Source: Hyphomicrobiales bacterium (lineage in GTDB: Bacteria > Pseudomonadota > Alphaproteobacteria > Rhizobiales > Beijerinckiaceae). From it: a DNA stretch of 64,000 nucleotides. Below, in pieces: positions 15,514-23,481 of this stretch. The position numbers and the translations under genes are program-made. Under the pieces are notes generated by a model. It was not told the DNA's origin. It was given only the letters and a program-made list of their open reading frames with translations, and did no database searches. The stretch covers positions 1 to 64,000 of the forward strand of contig RXIY01000014.1 in assembly GCA_003963405.1 (NCBI GenBank), written 5' to 3'. The number at the start of each line of letters is the position of its first letter. Position 1 is the first letter of the stretch.

Positions 15514-15936
15514 ATGCGCCTTGCACTCGTGCAGGACCGAACGGTCGTCAATGTCATAGAAGCGGACGACGACTTTGCCCCGGAAACGGGATTGCGCGCC
15601 ATCCCCTCGACCCGGGCCGGCCCCGGATGGAGGTATGACGGCGAGACCTTCTCGCCTCCGCCTGAGGCGATAGGCGCTCCTCAGATCGTTTCGATGTTTC
15701 AGGCGCGCGAAGCCATGCGGCGGCGTCCGGCGGGCGAGGAGCAATCCCTACTCGACGCCGTCGATTCCTACATCGACGGGAAGAAGCTCAGCGAGCCCAC
15801 CCTCGCCCTCGCCTGGGAATATGCGACCGAAGTGGATCGCGCGGGCGCTCTTGTCCAGGCGCTGGCCGGAGTCTTTGAAATCGACGAAGCGGCGCTGGAC
15901 GACCTTTTTCGGATCGCCGCAACGATCCGCGCCTGA
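15514..15936 (+). CDS. Hypothetical protein behind the fibre gene
   Basis: 140 residues with no named domain. The N-terminus (MRLALVQDRTVVNVIEADDD, then a short W-Y-D-G-E-x-F motif) resembles the small beta motifs found in phage fibre-associated proteins; the C-terminal half is helical (SLLDAVDSYIDG, ALVQALAGVFEIDEAALDDL). Start 11 bases after the fibre stop with GAGGAG-like SD, so co-expressed. It may be a fibre assembly or tip-associated protein, by position only. Confidence 0.6.
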   Translation: MRLALVQDRTVVNVIEADDDFAPETGLRAIPSTRAGPGWRYDGETFSPPPEAIGAPQIVSMFQAREAMRRRPAGEEQSLLDAVDSYIDGKKLSEPTLALAWEYATEVDRAGALVQALAGVFEIDEAALDDLFRIAATIRA

Positions 15937-15970
15937 GTCTGCCTTTCGCGAACGGAAAAGGATTTCAGCC

Positions 15971-16465
15971 ATGCATTGGCCCAACGAGCGAAAGGTCGAG
16001 GAGTTGATCGCTTTTTATGGCGACCCCGTGCTGCACAGCTCGGTCGATCCGGGGTGGGAGCGAGAAAACATCGTCGACCTCGCGCCCCCCTATGCGATGC
16101 GATACTCATGGGGGCCGCCCGTAACCAGATTGCGTTTCCACCGAAAATGCAGAGACGCCTTCGGCGAGGCGCTGCTTGCGATAAAGCGGCTCTATGGATC
16201 GCAAAAGAACATAGAAGCCCATCGCCTGCATCTCACCGGCGGCTCGCTCATGGTGCGGCTCATGCGCGGGTCGACGAAACGCTGGTCGATCCACAGCTAC
16301 GGCGCCGCGCTGGACATCGACCCCGAACACAACCCTTTCCCCTCCAAGTGGCGCCCGGGCTTCATCCCGCTCGAAGCCGCGCGCGCCTTTCAGGATTGCG
16401 GCCTCATCTGGCGCGGCGCCGAGGGCGACTGCGATCCCATGCATTTCCAGGCCTCCACGCGGTGA
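15971..16465 (+). CDS. M15 family D-Ala-D-Ala peptidase, endolysin-like
   Basis: 164 residues from ATG 15971. The zinc-binding motif SIHSYGAALDIDPEHNPF (His and Asp) and the final DPMHFQ (His) are those of peptidase M15 (VanY/L-alanyl-D-glutamate type) used as phage endolysins. No signal peptide, so it needs a holin to cross the membrane, and a holin-like gene follows. Likely releases particles by lysis. A longer reading upstream is possible but has no SD. Confidence 0.85.
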   Translation: MHWPNERKVEELIAFYGDPVLHSSVDPGWERENIVDLAPPYAMRYSWGPPVTRLRFHRKCRDAFGEALLAIKRLYGSQKNIEAHRLHLTGGSLMVRLMRGSTKRWSIHSYGAALDIDPEHNPFPSKWRPGFIPLEAARAFQDCGLIWRGAEGDCDPMHFQASTR

Positions 16466-16496
16466 TCCGCGCCGTCACAACCTGAGGAGTAGAACC

Positions 16497-16718
16497 ATGC
16501 CAGCTCTCGATCATCTGACCGCCGCCGTCGAGGACATTTGCGCGCTGATGGCTACGGCCGCGGATCGCATCCAAAATCTGTCCCACAGCCTCGCCTATGC
16601 CCATGCCCAAGCGGCGGATGCAGCCGCCATCGAGCAAATCTCGGTCGCGCTCCAGGCGAGCGCCGAGCAGTTGCGCGGCGCGCTCGCCGCCGCTGACCAA
16701 ACCCTGACGCAGCCCTGA
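16497..16718 (+). CDS. Small helical protein in the lysis region
   Basis: 73 residues, Ala-rich, predicted all-helical with heptad-like spacing (AAAIEQISVALQASAEQLRG). No signal peptide or membrane segment. A GGAG precedes the ATG. Function unknown; it lies between endolysin and holin-like genes and may be a spacer of the lysis module. Confidence 0.5.
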   Translation: MPALDHLTAAVEDICALMATAADRIQNLSHSLAYAHAQAADAAAIEQISVALQASAEQLRGALAAADQTLTQP

Positions 16719-16730
16719 AAAGGAGACGAA

Positions 16731-16928
16731 ATGACCGGATACCGCACTTATCTCGCCGCCGCGCTCGTCGCCATCTTTGGCGCTCTCGCATCGACGGACT
16801 GGATCGCCGTGCTGAATGATCCCAAGGCGGGCGCCGTCGCCGTCGGCTCGGCGATCCTCATGGCCGTCATGCGCACCTTGACCACGACGCCGCCCGGCCA
16901 GCTCAGCGCGCCACGCACAAGACGCTAG
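16731..16928 (+). CDS. Holin-like small membrane protein
   Basis: 65 residues with two hydrophobic segments (YLAAALVAIFGALASTDWIA and AGAVAVGSAILMAVMRTLTT) and a basic C-terminal tail, the layout of class II holins or of small phage membrane proteins next to endolysins. GGAGAC precedes the ATG by six bases. Probably lets the M15 enzyme reach the wall. Assignment rests on size, topology and neighbours. Confidence 0.6.
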   Translation: MTGYRTYLAAALVAIFGALASTDWIAVLNDPKAGAVAVGSAILMAVMRTLTTTPPGQLSAPRTRR

Positions 16929-17045
16929 ATTTGCGCAGGCCGCTCAGGGCCGCCATGATAGCAAACCATGCTGCGGCCCTGATGCAGCGTTCAGCCGCCA
17001 TTCATGGGCGAGCGCGAAAACTGACGGGGAAAGGGATCGACGACC

Positions 17046-17396
17046 ATGTTCACGTTTCGCAGCGCTCTGGCCGCCGCGACGATCGCGGCGACGCTGGCTT
17101 GCGCCGATGCGGAGGAACAGGTGGAGCGCGCCGCCGAAAGGGCGAGCCCGAGAAGCCAGTGTTTCTCGACCGCCCAAACCCGCGAGAAAATCGAAGCGCA
17201 CAAGCTCGTCGATCCCTTCGCCTGCATGCGGGCGGCCGCGCGCGACCAGAATGGCGAGGCTCTGGGCGCCCGGCTTTGCCGGCGCGAAGAGGCGTTCATC
17301 TACGAAATCAGCGTGCTTCGGCCGGACGGCCGGCTCGTGAAGGCGGTCTATGACGCCTCGACCGGCAAGCCGCATTCTGGCCACAAGGATCATTGA
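17046..17396 (+). CDS. Secreted PepSY-like small protein
   Basis: 116 residues with a signal peptide (FRSALAAATIAATLACADA). The C-terminal part, YEISVLRPDGRLVKAVYDAS, is the PepSY-type beta hairpin, and Cys residues (CFSTAQ, DPFACM, ARLCRR) may form disulfides. Genes of this kind commonly stand in front of PhoP/PhoQ-like systems in Hyphomicrobiales. It ends where the response regulator begins and probably tunes that system from the periplasm, which is inference. Confidence 0.65.
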   Translation: MFTFRSALAAATIAATLACADAEEQVERAAERASPRSQCFSTAQTREKIEAHKLVDPFACMRAAARDQNGEALGARLCRREEAFIYEISVLRPDGRLVKAVYDASTGKPHSGHKDH

Positions 17397-17428
17397 CTCG
17401 AACTGCGGGTTTCGCCGGGAGGGAAGAA

Positions 17429-18112
17429 GTGCGGCTGCTCGTCGTCGAGGACGATAGGGACCTCAACCGCCAGATCGCGCAAGCGCTGGAACAATCGGGC
17501 TATGCGGTCGACCGCGCCTTCGACGGCGAGGAGGGCCAATACCTCGGCGAGACGGAAGCCTATGACGCGGTCGTGCTCGACATCGGCCTGCCGGTAAAGG
17601 ACGGCATTACGGTGCTCGAGGCCTGGCGCGCGGCGGGCCGCGCCATGCCCGTCCTGATTCTGACCGCCCGCGATCGCTGGAGCGAAAAGGTTCAGGGTTT
17701 CGACGCCGGCGCCGACGATTATGTCGCCAAGCCTTTTCACATGGAGGAGGTCCTGGCACGCATCCGCGCGCTGCTCCGCCGCGCCGCGGGCCATGCGACA
17801 AATGAAATCGTCTGCGGCCCGGTCCGTCTCGACACCAAAGCAGGCCGCGTCGTCGTGGATGGCGCGCCCGTCAAGCTCACTTCGCACGAATATCGTCTGC
17901 TCGCCTATCTGATGCATCACAGCGGTAGAGTGGTCTCTCGCAGCGAGATCATCGAACACATCTACGACCAGGATTTCGACCGGGACTCGAACACGATCGA
18001 AGTCTTCGTCGGCCGTCTGCGCAAGAAGCTCGGAGTCGATGTGATCCAGACGATCCGCGGCCTCGGCTATATGGCGGCGGCCCCGGCGGAGAGCGCCGGC
18101 GTAAAACGCTAG
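17429..18112 (+). CDS. OmpR/PhoP-family response regulator
   Basis: 227 residues from GTG 17429, chosen because GGAGGGAAG stands directly before it and the protein then begins with the usual LLVVEDD. Receiver domain: acidic pair in VVEDDRD, phosphoacceptor Asp about residue 51 (VVLDIGLPVKDG), Thr in ILTARD and Lys in VAKPFHMEE. C-terminal winged helix with LTSHEYRLLAYLMHHSG and RKKLGVDVIQTIRGLGYMA. Partner kinase follows after six bases. The FeuP/PhoP subgroup is likely. Confidence 0.93.
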   Translation: MRLLVVEDDRDLNRQIAQALEQSGYAVDRAFDGEEGQYLGETEAYDAVVLDIGLPVKDGITVLEAWRAAGRAMPVLILTARDRWSEKVQGFDAGADDYVAKPFHMEEVLARIRALLRRAAGHATNEIVCGPVRLDTKAGRVVVDGAPVKLTSHEYRLLAYLMHHSGRVVSRSEIIEHIYDQDFDRDSNTIEVFVGRLRKKLGVDVIQTIRGLGYMAAAPAESAGVKR

Positions 18113-18118
18113 CCGGCG

Positions 18119-19504
18119 ATGCGGCTGCGACGCGTCATCTCCCGCTCGATCGCGACGCGCCTCTTTCTGACCGCGGCGGCGCTGAGCGCCGTCGTGCTGC
18201 TGGTGGCGAGCCTATTTTTCACTGCTTACTACCGGCAGGAGGCCGAGGAAATCTTCGAGCGGCGGCTCGAGGTTTATCTGCGCGCCATTGTCGCCGACGT
18301 GTCCGAATCGGGCCAGGAAGGCAGAACCGGGCCGGGGCAGCTCGGCGATCCACAATTCGAACTGCCCGGCTCGGGCTGGTATTGGCAGGTCACGCGGCTG
18401 GATGACGCCACGCACGAGATCAAGGCCTCCCGTTCGCTCTTTGCCGAGAAGCTGCCGAAACTCGCCGATCTCGGCGTGCCCGCCGGCGTCGGCGGCTCGC
18501 GGCGCGGCGACGCGCGGGGGCCGGACGGCCGTCGGCTGCGGATCGTCGAAAGGGTGATCGACGCGGGAGACATGGGGATTTACCTCGTTCAGGTCGCCGC
18601 CACCACCGAAGACATGGAAGAGCACATCGCGCGCTTTCAGTTCGAATTGACGATTGCATTCGCGGCGCTGGCGATTGCGCTCGCCGGGGTCGCCGCCTTT
18701 CAGGTGCGCTTTGGCCTGCGTCCCCTGCGGCTGCTTCAACGGGAGCTCGCCTCGATTCGGCGCGGCGAGCGCGAGCGGATCAGCGGCGCTTATCCCAATG
18801 AGATCGCGCCGCTTGCCGACGAACTCAATCTCCTGATCGGCGCCAACCGGGACATTCTCGATCGCGCCCGCACGCAGGTCGGGAATCTGGCCCATGCCCT
18901 GAAGACGCCGCTCAGCGTCATGGTCAACGAGGCTGACGCCGCGCCATCGCCGCTTGCCGAAAAGGTCAATGAACAGGCGCGCGTCATGCGCGACCAGATT
19001 TCTTTCTACCTCGACCGGGCGCGTGCGGCGGCGCGCGGCGGCGCTCTCGGCGCCGCGACCCCAGTCGCGCCTTGCGTCGAAGCGCTGCTGCGAACGTTCA
19101 CGAAAATTTACAGCGACCGGGGCGTGACGTTCAACGGCGAGGCCGGCGCAGAGCTGAGATTCCTGGGAGAGCGGCAGGATCTCGAGGAAATGATCGGCAA
19201 TCTCCTGGACAACGCCGGGAAATGGGCGGAAAGATCGGTCGATCTCTCCATATCTGTGCAGCCTTCCGGCCAGGCCAATCGAACCAATCTCGTTTTCGTC
19301 ATCGACGATGACGGTCCAGGTCTCGAGCCGTCATTGCGCGCGCAGGCCACCGAGCGGGGGCGACGGCTCGACGAAACCAAGCCCGGCTCCGGCCTTGGAT
19401 TGTCCATCGTGGTCGATCTCGCCGCCGCCTATGGCGGCGCGCTCGAACTCGATGACAGCCCGAGCGGCGGGCTGCAGGCCCGGCTGAGACTGCCAGGTTT
19501 TTGA
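18119..19504 (+). CDS. Sensor histidine kinase (PhoQ/FeuQ type)
   Basis: 461 residues. Membrane segment at about 15-40, periplasmic sensor domain of about 130 residues, second membrane segment (LTIAFAALAIALAGVAAFQV), HAMP, H-box NLAHALKTPLSVM with the phosphorylated His, N-box LLDNAGKWA, G1 DDDGPG, G2 GSGLGLSIV. The short NLAHALKTPL H-box is typical of the PhoQ subgroup, which sense divalent cations or envelope stress. Paired with the regulator at 17429. Confidence 0.93.
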   Translation: MRLRRVISRSIATRLFLTAAALSAVVLLVASLFFTAYYRQEAEEIFERRLEVYLRAIVADVSESGQEGRTGPGQLGDPQFELPGSGWYWQVTRLDDATHEIKASRSLFAEKLPKLADLGVPAGVGGSRRGDARGPDGRRLRIVERVIDAGDMGIYLVQVAATTEDMEEHIARFQFELTIAFAALAIALAGVAAFQVRFGLRPLRLLQRELASIRRGERERISGAYPNEIAPLADELNLLIGANRDILDRARTQVGNLAHALKTPLSVMVNEADAAPSPLAEKVNEQARVMRDQISFYLDRARAAARGGALGAATPVAPCVEALLRTFTKIYSDRGVTFNGEAGAELRFLGERQDLEEMIGNLLDNAGKWAERSVDLSISVQPSGQANRTNLVFVIDDDGPGLEPSLRAQATERGRRLDETKPGSGLGLSIVVDLAAAYGGALELDDSPSGGLQARLRLPGF

Positions 19505-19714
19505 CAGCCCTTCCGCCGCAGGGCATGAGAAGGACGGCGATCTCGTGCAGGAAAATACGCGTGAAAACGGCTTTGGCGGCGAGCCTCTTTTCCAGCATCT
19601 CGGTCTTGCGGCGCGCAATTGGGCGTCATCGGCGCCGACGACCCGAAGGCGCAGTTCACACAGCCCTTCCTCGCCGCGAAAATGGCGAGTTGCGGGACGT
19701 GAGCTGATTTTCCA

Positions 19715-20338
19715 GTGAGGCTTGCCTTTATCTTTTTCATGACGGCAGCCGTGATCGGCATGGGCGCCGGGCTGCTGCTTCTCGCACAAGACAGCGCGCC
19801 GGACACGCTGGTCCACGCCAAGGTCGGCGGCGTAAGTCTCGCCTATGCCCGCGCCTATGCGCGTGATGACGCGACGGCCGCAGGCGGCCTCACCGATCGC
19901 CTGGGCTTCGTCGTATCCTTCCCTGACTTCAGCCCCCTGCCGCTGGACCGGCGGAGCCAGCCCCGCTCCTCCATCACAATGGTCCTGACGATGAAAGAGG
20001 ACGGTCCCGAGCCGCAAGATCGCCTTACGAAAGTTTATACCCACTTCCTGACGCCCGATACGCTTGTCGGTCCCGGCGGGCTAGTGCGCCGGCGTTTCGA
20101 AGCGGGTTCGCCTTATGATCTGGAGGAGCTGTTCGTTGCGGCGCCGGACGGGCGCAACTTCTTTGCGCGGTGCCTGAAGCGTGAGACCCGCACGCCAGGC
20201 GAGGACTGTTTTTCCGTATTTCGAGACGGGGCGCTCGATGTGGAACTGCGATATCCAGCGTCCCTTCTCGAACAATGGGACGCGCTCTACGATGGCTCCC
20301 GGGCGCTCGTGAGGCGCATGCGCGCGAGGGCGCGCTAG
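19715..20338 (+). CDS. Membrane-anchored hypothetical protein
   Basis: 207 residues from GTG 19715. One N-terminal hydrophobic segment (LAFIFFMTAAVIGMGAGLLL), the rest periplasmic and beta-rich with two Cys (ARCLKRETRTPGEDC). No family recognised with confidence. The gene is separated from the sensor kinase by 210 bases that hold no supported gene. Envelope location is clear, function unknown. Confidence 0.6.
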   Translation: MRLAFIFFMTAAVIGMGAGLLLLAQDSAPDTLVHAKVGGVSLAYARAYARDDATAAGGLTDRLGFVVSFPDFSPLPLDRRSQPRSSITMVLTMKEDGPEPQDRLTKVYTHFLTPDTLVGPGGLVRRRFEAGSPYDLEELFVAAPDGRNFFARCLKRETRTPGEDCFSVFRDGALDVELRYPASLLEQWDALYDGSRALVRRMRARAR

Positions 20339-20343
20339 AGCCC

Positions 20344-20739
20344 CTATTCTTCCTCTAGATCGAAATCGAGAATAGCGATCTGAAGCGTGAAGCTCGAGAG
20401 CTTGGCGTCGTCGGCGGAAATAACGCCGAGAAACTCGCCGTCGCTATTGAGTTCCACCGAGTCCGTTTTCCGCCCGCGCGCAACGATGCTCAGCCGGTCG
20501 TTTTCGAAAAGCTTTCGCAGATAGGATTGCAGCACTTCCCGTCCAACGGGAATCTTCATCTCGAAGGCGAACGAGCGATCTCCATCTTCATCGTCCACCG
20601 AGATGGTCGCAATCTGGCGCTCCCCGAGAGCGACCGCGGCGTTCTCCGTGTTCTTCGGATCAAGGGCCACGCGGATATCGTCATTGCCGAAGGAGCGGCG
20701 CAGGAACGCCTGCAGCTTTCGCAATTCGCCTTTGTCCAC
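20344..20739 (-). CDS. DUF3126 family protein, apparent tandem duplication
   Basis: 131 residues from GTG 20739, chosen for the GGGAGG seven bases upstream and the family-like start DKGELRKLQAFLRRSFGND. DUF3126 proteins are usually about 70 residues with a helix ending in a LRRxFGN motif and a beta sheet ending in FQMAILDFDL. Here the pattern occurs twice: LQAFLRRSFGNDDIRV ... DDEDGDRSFAFEMKI (residues about 8-63) and LQSYLRKLFENDRLSI ... FTLQIAILDFDL (about 70-128). Only the second unit keeps the terminal DFDL. Cytoplasmic, function unknown. Confidence 0.8.
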   Translation of the reverse strand: MDKGELRKLQAFLRRSFGNDDIRVALDPKNTENAAVALGERQIATISVDDEDGDRSFAFEMKIPVGREVLQSYLRKLFENDRLSIVARGRKTDSVELNSDGEFLGVISADDAKLSSFTLQIAILDFDLEEE

Positions 20740-20822
20740 GCCGAGCCTCCCAACTGTGCATTCCGGCCAGTGCTGTGGCATGAACCCGCGCGAGGAGCAA
20801 GACAACTTTGTCCAAAAAGGAA

Positions 20823-20847
20823 AGCCCGGCGAGGAACCCGCCGGGCT
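20823..20847 (-). terminator. Rho-independent terminator for the gene at 20869-21444
   Basis: AGCCCGGCG (20823-20831) and CGCCGGGCT (20839-20847) form a 9-bp stem with a 7-base loop. On the minus strand it is followed by TTTCCTTTTT, so it ends leftward transcripts. Confidence 0.8.
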
Positions 20848-20868
20848 CTGGGACTTAGGGGCGCGGCG

Positions 20869-21444
20869 TTATTCGCCGGCCTCCTTCAGGCGCTTATTGC
20901 ACGAGCTCCAGAACTTCGGCCAAGTCAGCTTCTTGTCGCTCTTGAGCAGTTCCGCTTTCTGCGCCTTCCACTCGGCGGCGCATTTCTTCTGGCGGGCCTG
21001 GGTCGCCGCCTTGGTGTCGGCGGCCGGCTTCGCGGCTTCAGGCTTGGCCGGTTCAGCAGGCTTGGCCGTCTCGGTGGGCTTGGCCGGTTCAGCAGGCTTC
21101 GCAGCCTCGGCAGGCTTCGCGGCCTCGGCAGGCTTCGCGGCTTCGGCGGGCTTGGCGGCTTCGGCGGGCTTGGCGGCCTCTGCGGGCGCAGCGGTTTCCG
21201 CAGGCTTGGTTTCGGCGGGCTTGGCTTCCGCGGGCGCGGCCTCGGCGAGGCTCGCGCGGCACTCCTTCAGAAACTCCTGCCAGGTCTGTCCGCCGAGTTC
21301 GTTCGCAGCCTTCTTGGCCTGATAACGAGATCCGCATTCCTTCAGCACATTGGCCTGGGCGAAAGCTTCGCCCGAAACGGCCACGCCGAGGCCCATGGCG
21401 ACGAGGCCCACCGCAGCGCGGGAAACAACGAGACGGATCACCAT
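20869..21444 (-). CDS. Secreted protein with Ala-Lys-Pro-Ala-Glu repeats
   Basis: 191 residues. Signal peptide ending in SGEAFAQA. A first C-x..-W-x2-F-x3-C module (ECGSRYQAKKAANELGG, then TWQEFLKEC), a central repeat of about 12 units related to AAKPAE, and a second module of the same kind (KCAAEWKAQKAELL, then TWPKFWSSC). The paired modules are a recurrent periplasmic motif in Hyphomicrobiales; the low-complexity centre acts as a spacer, perhaps across the periplasm or near peptidoglycan. Own terminator downstream, own promoter region upstream. Confidence 0.75.
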   Translation of the reverse strand: MVIRLVVSRAAVGLVAMGLGVAVSGEAFAQANVLKECGSRYQAKKAANELGGQTWQEFLKECRASLAEAAPAEAKPAETKPAETAAPAEAAKPAEAAKPAEAAKPAEAAKPAEAAKPAEPAKPTETAKPAEPAKPEAAKPAADTKAATQARQKKCAAEWKAQKAELLKSDKKLTWPKFWSSCNKRLKEAGE

Positions 21445-21507
21445 ATAAATCTCCCCTTATGGAAGCCGCTTGTGATATCGGCAGCGACTTGCGACGGCGC
21501 AATCAAG

Positions 21508-21538
21508 CACGCCGCGCGCCACCTCGAAGCGCGGCGTG
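21508..21538. repeat. Perfect 10-bp inverted repeat in the divergent intergenic region
   Basis: CACGCCGCGC (21508-21517) and GCGCGGCGTG (21529-21538) flank an 11-base loop. It lies between the divergent genes starting at 21444 and 21633, so it could be an operator or a transcript-end hairpin of a short upstream transcript. No T run follows on either strand. Confidence 0.45.
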
Positions 21539-21632
21539 TCAGCGGCGGCGCAACGATAGTCCCAACGTGGTTGTGAACGCAATCTGAACGCGCCATAAAG
21601 CGTTCGAATCAACATCCAGGGAGAGCAAGGTC

Positions 21633-22274
21633 TTGCCGTCCGCCCGCGAACAACCAGCGAGTTGGGGGGATCAAGTCATTGTCCATCCGGATGGATTGGC
21701 CCGCTGCCCGTGGGCCGGACGCGATCAGGCTTATGTCGCCTACCACGATGGGGAATGGGGGAGGCCGGAAAGGGACAGCCGTGCGCTTTTTGAAAAACTG
21801 ATCCTGGATGGTTTTCAGGCTGGCCTGTCCTGGATCACCATCCTGCGCAAGAGAGACGCCTTCAGAAAGGCGTTCGACGGCTTCGATCCGTCGCGCATCG
21901 CCCGCTTCGACGACAGGCGCGTGCACGAACTGATGCAAAACGACGGGATCGTGCGCAACCGCGCCAAAATCGAGGGCGCCATTCAGTCTGCCCGCGCCTG
22001 GCTGGAAATCGAATCGGCGCAGGGCTTCTCGACCTATGTCTGGGACTTCGTCGACGGGGAGCCGATCGTGAATCTTCCTCGAAGGATGAGCGACATTCCG
22101 ACGCAGAGCCCCGTCTCGGCGCGCTTTGCGAGGGATCTGAAAGCCAGAGGCTTCAAATTCTGCGGCCCGACCATTGTTTACGCTTTCATGCAGGCTGTCG
22201 GGATGGTCGACGACCATCTGGCGGACTGCCATGTCCGCCAAGCGACGGGGCCTGCATGTCCATCGCGCCGGTGA
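21633..22274 (+). CDS. tag: DNA-3-methyladenine glycosylase I
   Basis: 213 residues. Removes 3-methyladenine from alkylated DNA (base excision repair). Family marks: RCPWAG with the first zinc Cys, AYHDGEWGRP with a zinc His, the catalytic-region GFQAGLSWITILRKR with Glu upstream in FEKLILDG, and the C-terminal MVDDHLADC with the second His/Cys pair. The start is TTG 21633 with an AAGG-rich stretch before it; VIVHPDG could also begin close by. Overlaps the following HD gene by 19 bases, so both are co-expressed. Confidence 0.92.
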   Translation: MPSAREQPASWGDQVIVHPDGLARCPWAGRDQAYVAYHDGEWGRPERDSRALFEKLILDGFQAGLSWITILRKRDAFRKAFDGFDPSRIARFDDRRVHELMQNDGIVRNRAKIEGAIQSARAWLEIESAQGFSTYVWDFVDGEPIVNLPRRMSDIPTQSPVSARFARDLKARGFKFCGPTIVYAFMQAVGMVDDHLADCHVRQATGPACPSRR

Positions 22275-22882
22275 GAAAACGGCCCGTGAAGGAGACGGCT
22301 CCGCGCGCCTGGCAGCGCATGCTCTCCGGCCGGCGGCTCGACCTCCTCGATCCTTCGCCTCTCGACATCGAGCTAGAGGACATCGCCCATGGTCTTGCCC
22401 GCGTCGCCCGCTGGAACGGCCAGACGATTGGCCCGCACATCTTTTCGGTCGCGCAGCACAGCCTGCTGGTCGAGAAGGTCGCGGCCGAGCTGGACCCCTC
22501 GATCGGGCGCGCCGAGCGATTGTTCATGCTGCTGCACGACGCCCCCGAATATGTGATCGGGGACATGATTTCGCCTTTCAAGGCGGTGATCGGCGACGCT
22601 TACAAGTCTATTGAAAACAGAATACTAGGCGCCATCCTGCTGCGCTTTTCCCTTCCTGCGACGCCCTCTCCCGAGACTCTCAAGCTCGCGAAGCAGGCGG
22701 ATCGCGCCGCGGCTTTTTTCGAGGCCGTGTCGCTTGCAGGCTTTACACGGCGCGAGGCGGAGCGCATCTTCGGCCGCCCTGCGATCTCGCCGCAGGCCCT
22801 GACGGACGAGCTCGCGCCTGCCGCCGTGGAGGCGACGCAGGAGCGCTTCCTCGCCCGTTTTCGTGCGATCGACCGCAGCTAG
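22256..22882 (+). CDS. HD-domain phosphohydrolase (YfbR-like)
   Basis: 208 residues. Metal-binding HD pattern: HIFSVAQHSLLVEK (His), LLHDAPEYVIGDM (His-Asp) and a later Asp in LAKQADRAAA. These proteins hydrolyse nucleotides such as dNMPs (YfbR type). It starts within the end of tag and precedes a tyrosine phosphatase and nadQ, an arrangement that suggests a nucleotide/NAD housekeeping operon. Confidence 0.85.
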   Translation: MSIAPVRKRPVKETAPRAWQRMLSGRRLDLLDPSPLDIELEDIAHGLARVARWNGQTIGPHIFSVAQHSLLVEKVAAELDPSIGRAERLFMLLHDAPEYVIGDMISPFKAVIGDAYKSIENRILGAILLRFSLPATPSPETLKLAKQADRAAAFFEAVSLAGFTRREAERIFGRPAISPQALTDELAPAAVEATQERFLARFRAIDRS

Positions 22883-22903
22883 CGGAAGATTAAGAGGATT
22901 TCG

Positions 22904-23422
22904 ATGTCGAACGGGCGACTTTACGTCTGTTCCATGACCAAGGTGGTCGACACGGTGCGCAGCAGCGGCGCGCGCTCACTGGTGACGATCCTGACGGCTG
23001 GCGCCTCATTGGTGCGCCCTTGCGAGATCGCCAGGGAGCGCCACCTGCGCATCGCCGTGTCGGACATTGACGCGCATGTCGACGGCCACGTCCTGCCCGG
23101 AGAGGAGCATATCGACCGGCTGCTCGCCTTTATCGAGGCGTGGGACCAGGCCGACCCGCTCGTGATCCATTGCTATGCGGGGGTGAGCCGGTCTCCGGCT
23201 GCGGCCTACATTGCGGCCTGCGCCCTTGCGCCCCACCGCTGCGAATTCGATCTCGCGCGCGACTTGCGCCGCATGTCCCCGACGGCGACCCCCAATCGGC
23301 GGCTCGTCGCGCTCGCCGACCGCCGGCTCGGCCGTGAGGGCCGCATGGCCGCCGCCATCGCCGCGATCGGCCGTGGCGCGGACTGTTTCGAGGGAGCGCC
23401 TTTCGCGCTCGAACTGGCCTGA
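22904..23422 (+). CDS. Tyrosine phosphatase-like protein
   Basis: 172 residues with the phosphatase loop HCYAGVSRSPAAAY (HCx5R; nucleophile Cys, Arg binding phosphate) and a general-acid candidate Asp in VSDIDAHVDG. Dual-specificity type, cytoplasmic, substrate unknown. Lies between the HD hydrolase and nadQ on the same strand with a 21-base gap. Confidence 0.85.
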   Translation: MSNGRLYVCSMTKVVDTVRSSGARSLVTILTAGASLVRPCEIARERHLRIAVSDIDAHVDGHVLPGEEHIDRLLAFIEAWDQADPLVIHCYAGVSRSPAAAYIAACALAPHRCEFDLARDLRRMSPTATPNRRLVALADRRLGREGRMAAAIAAIGRGADCFEGAPFALELA

Positions 23423-23481
23423 TCGAGACGCGAGAGAACAAAGCCGCCAGTCCGACGCTGTCTCCGCCGGTCGCCATCGGT

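Noticed and set aside
16929-17045. Attachment site at the right end of the phage-like cluster
   Set aside because: No tRNA or direct repeat seen here, and the only tRNA gene (56471-56555) is 40 kb away.
19505-19714. Possible small secreted protein (signal-like VKTALAASLFSSISVL then a frame change to an AQLGVIGADDPKAQF stretch)
   Set aside because: It needs a frameshift to make sense and has no family match; evidence too thin to list as a gene or pseudogene.
20960-21240. Tandem repeats that could suggest a CRISPR array
   Set aside because: The unit is about 18 bases without spacers, keeps the reading frame and encodes AAKPAE; it is a protein repeat.
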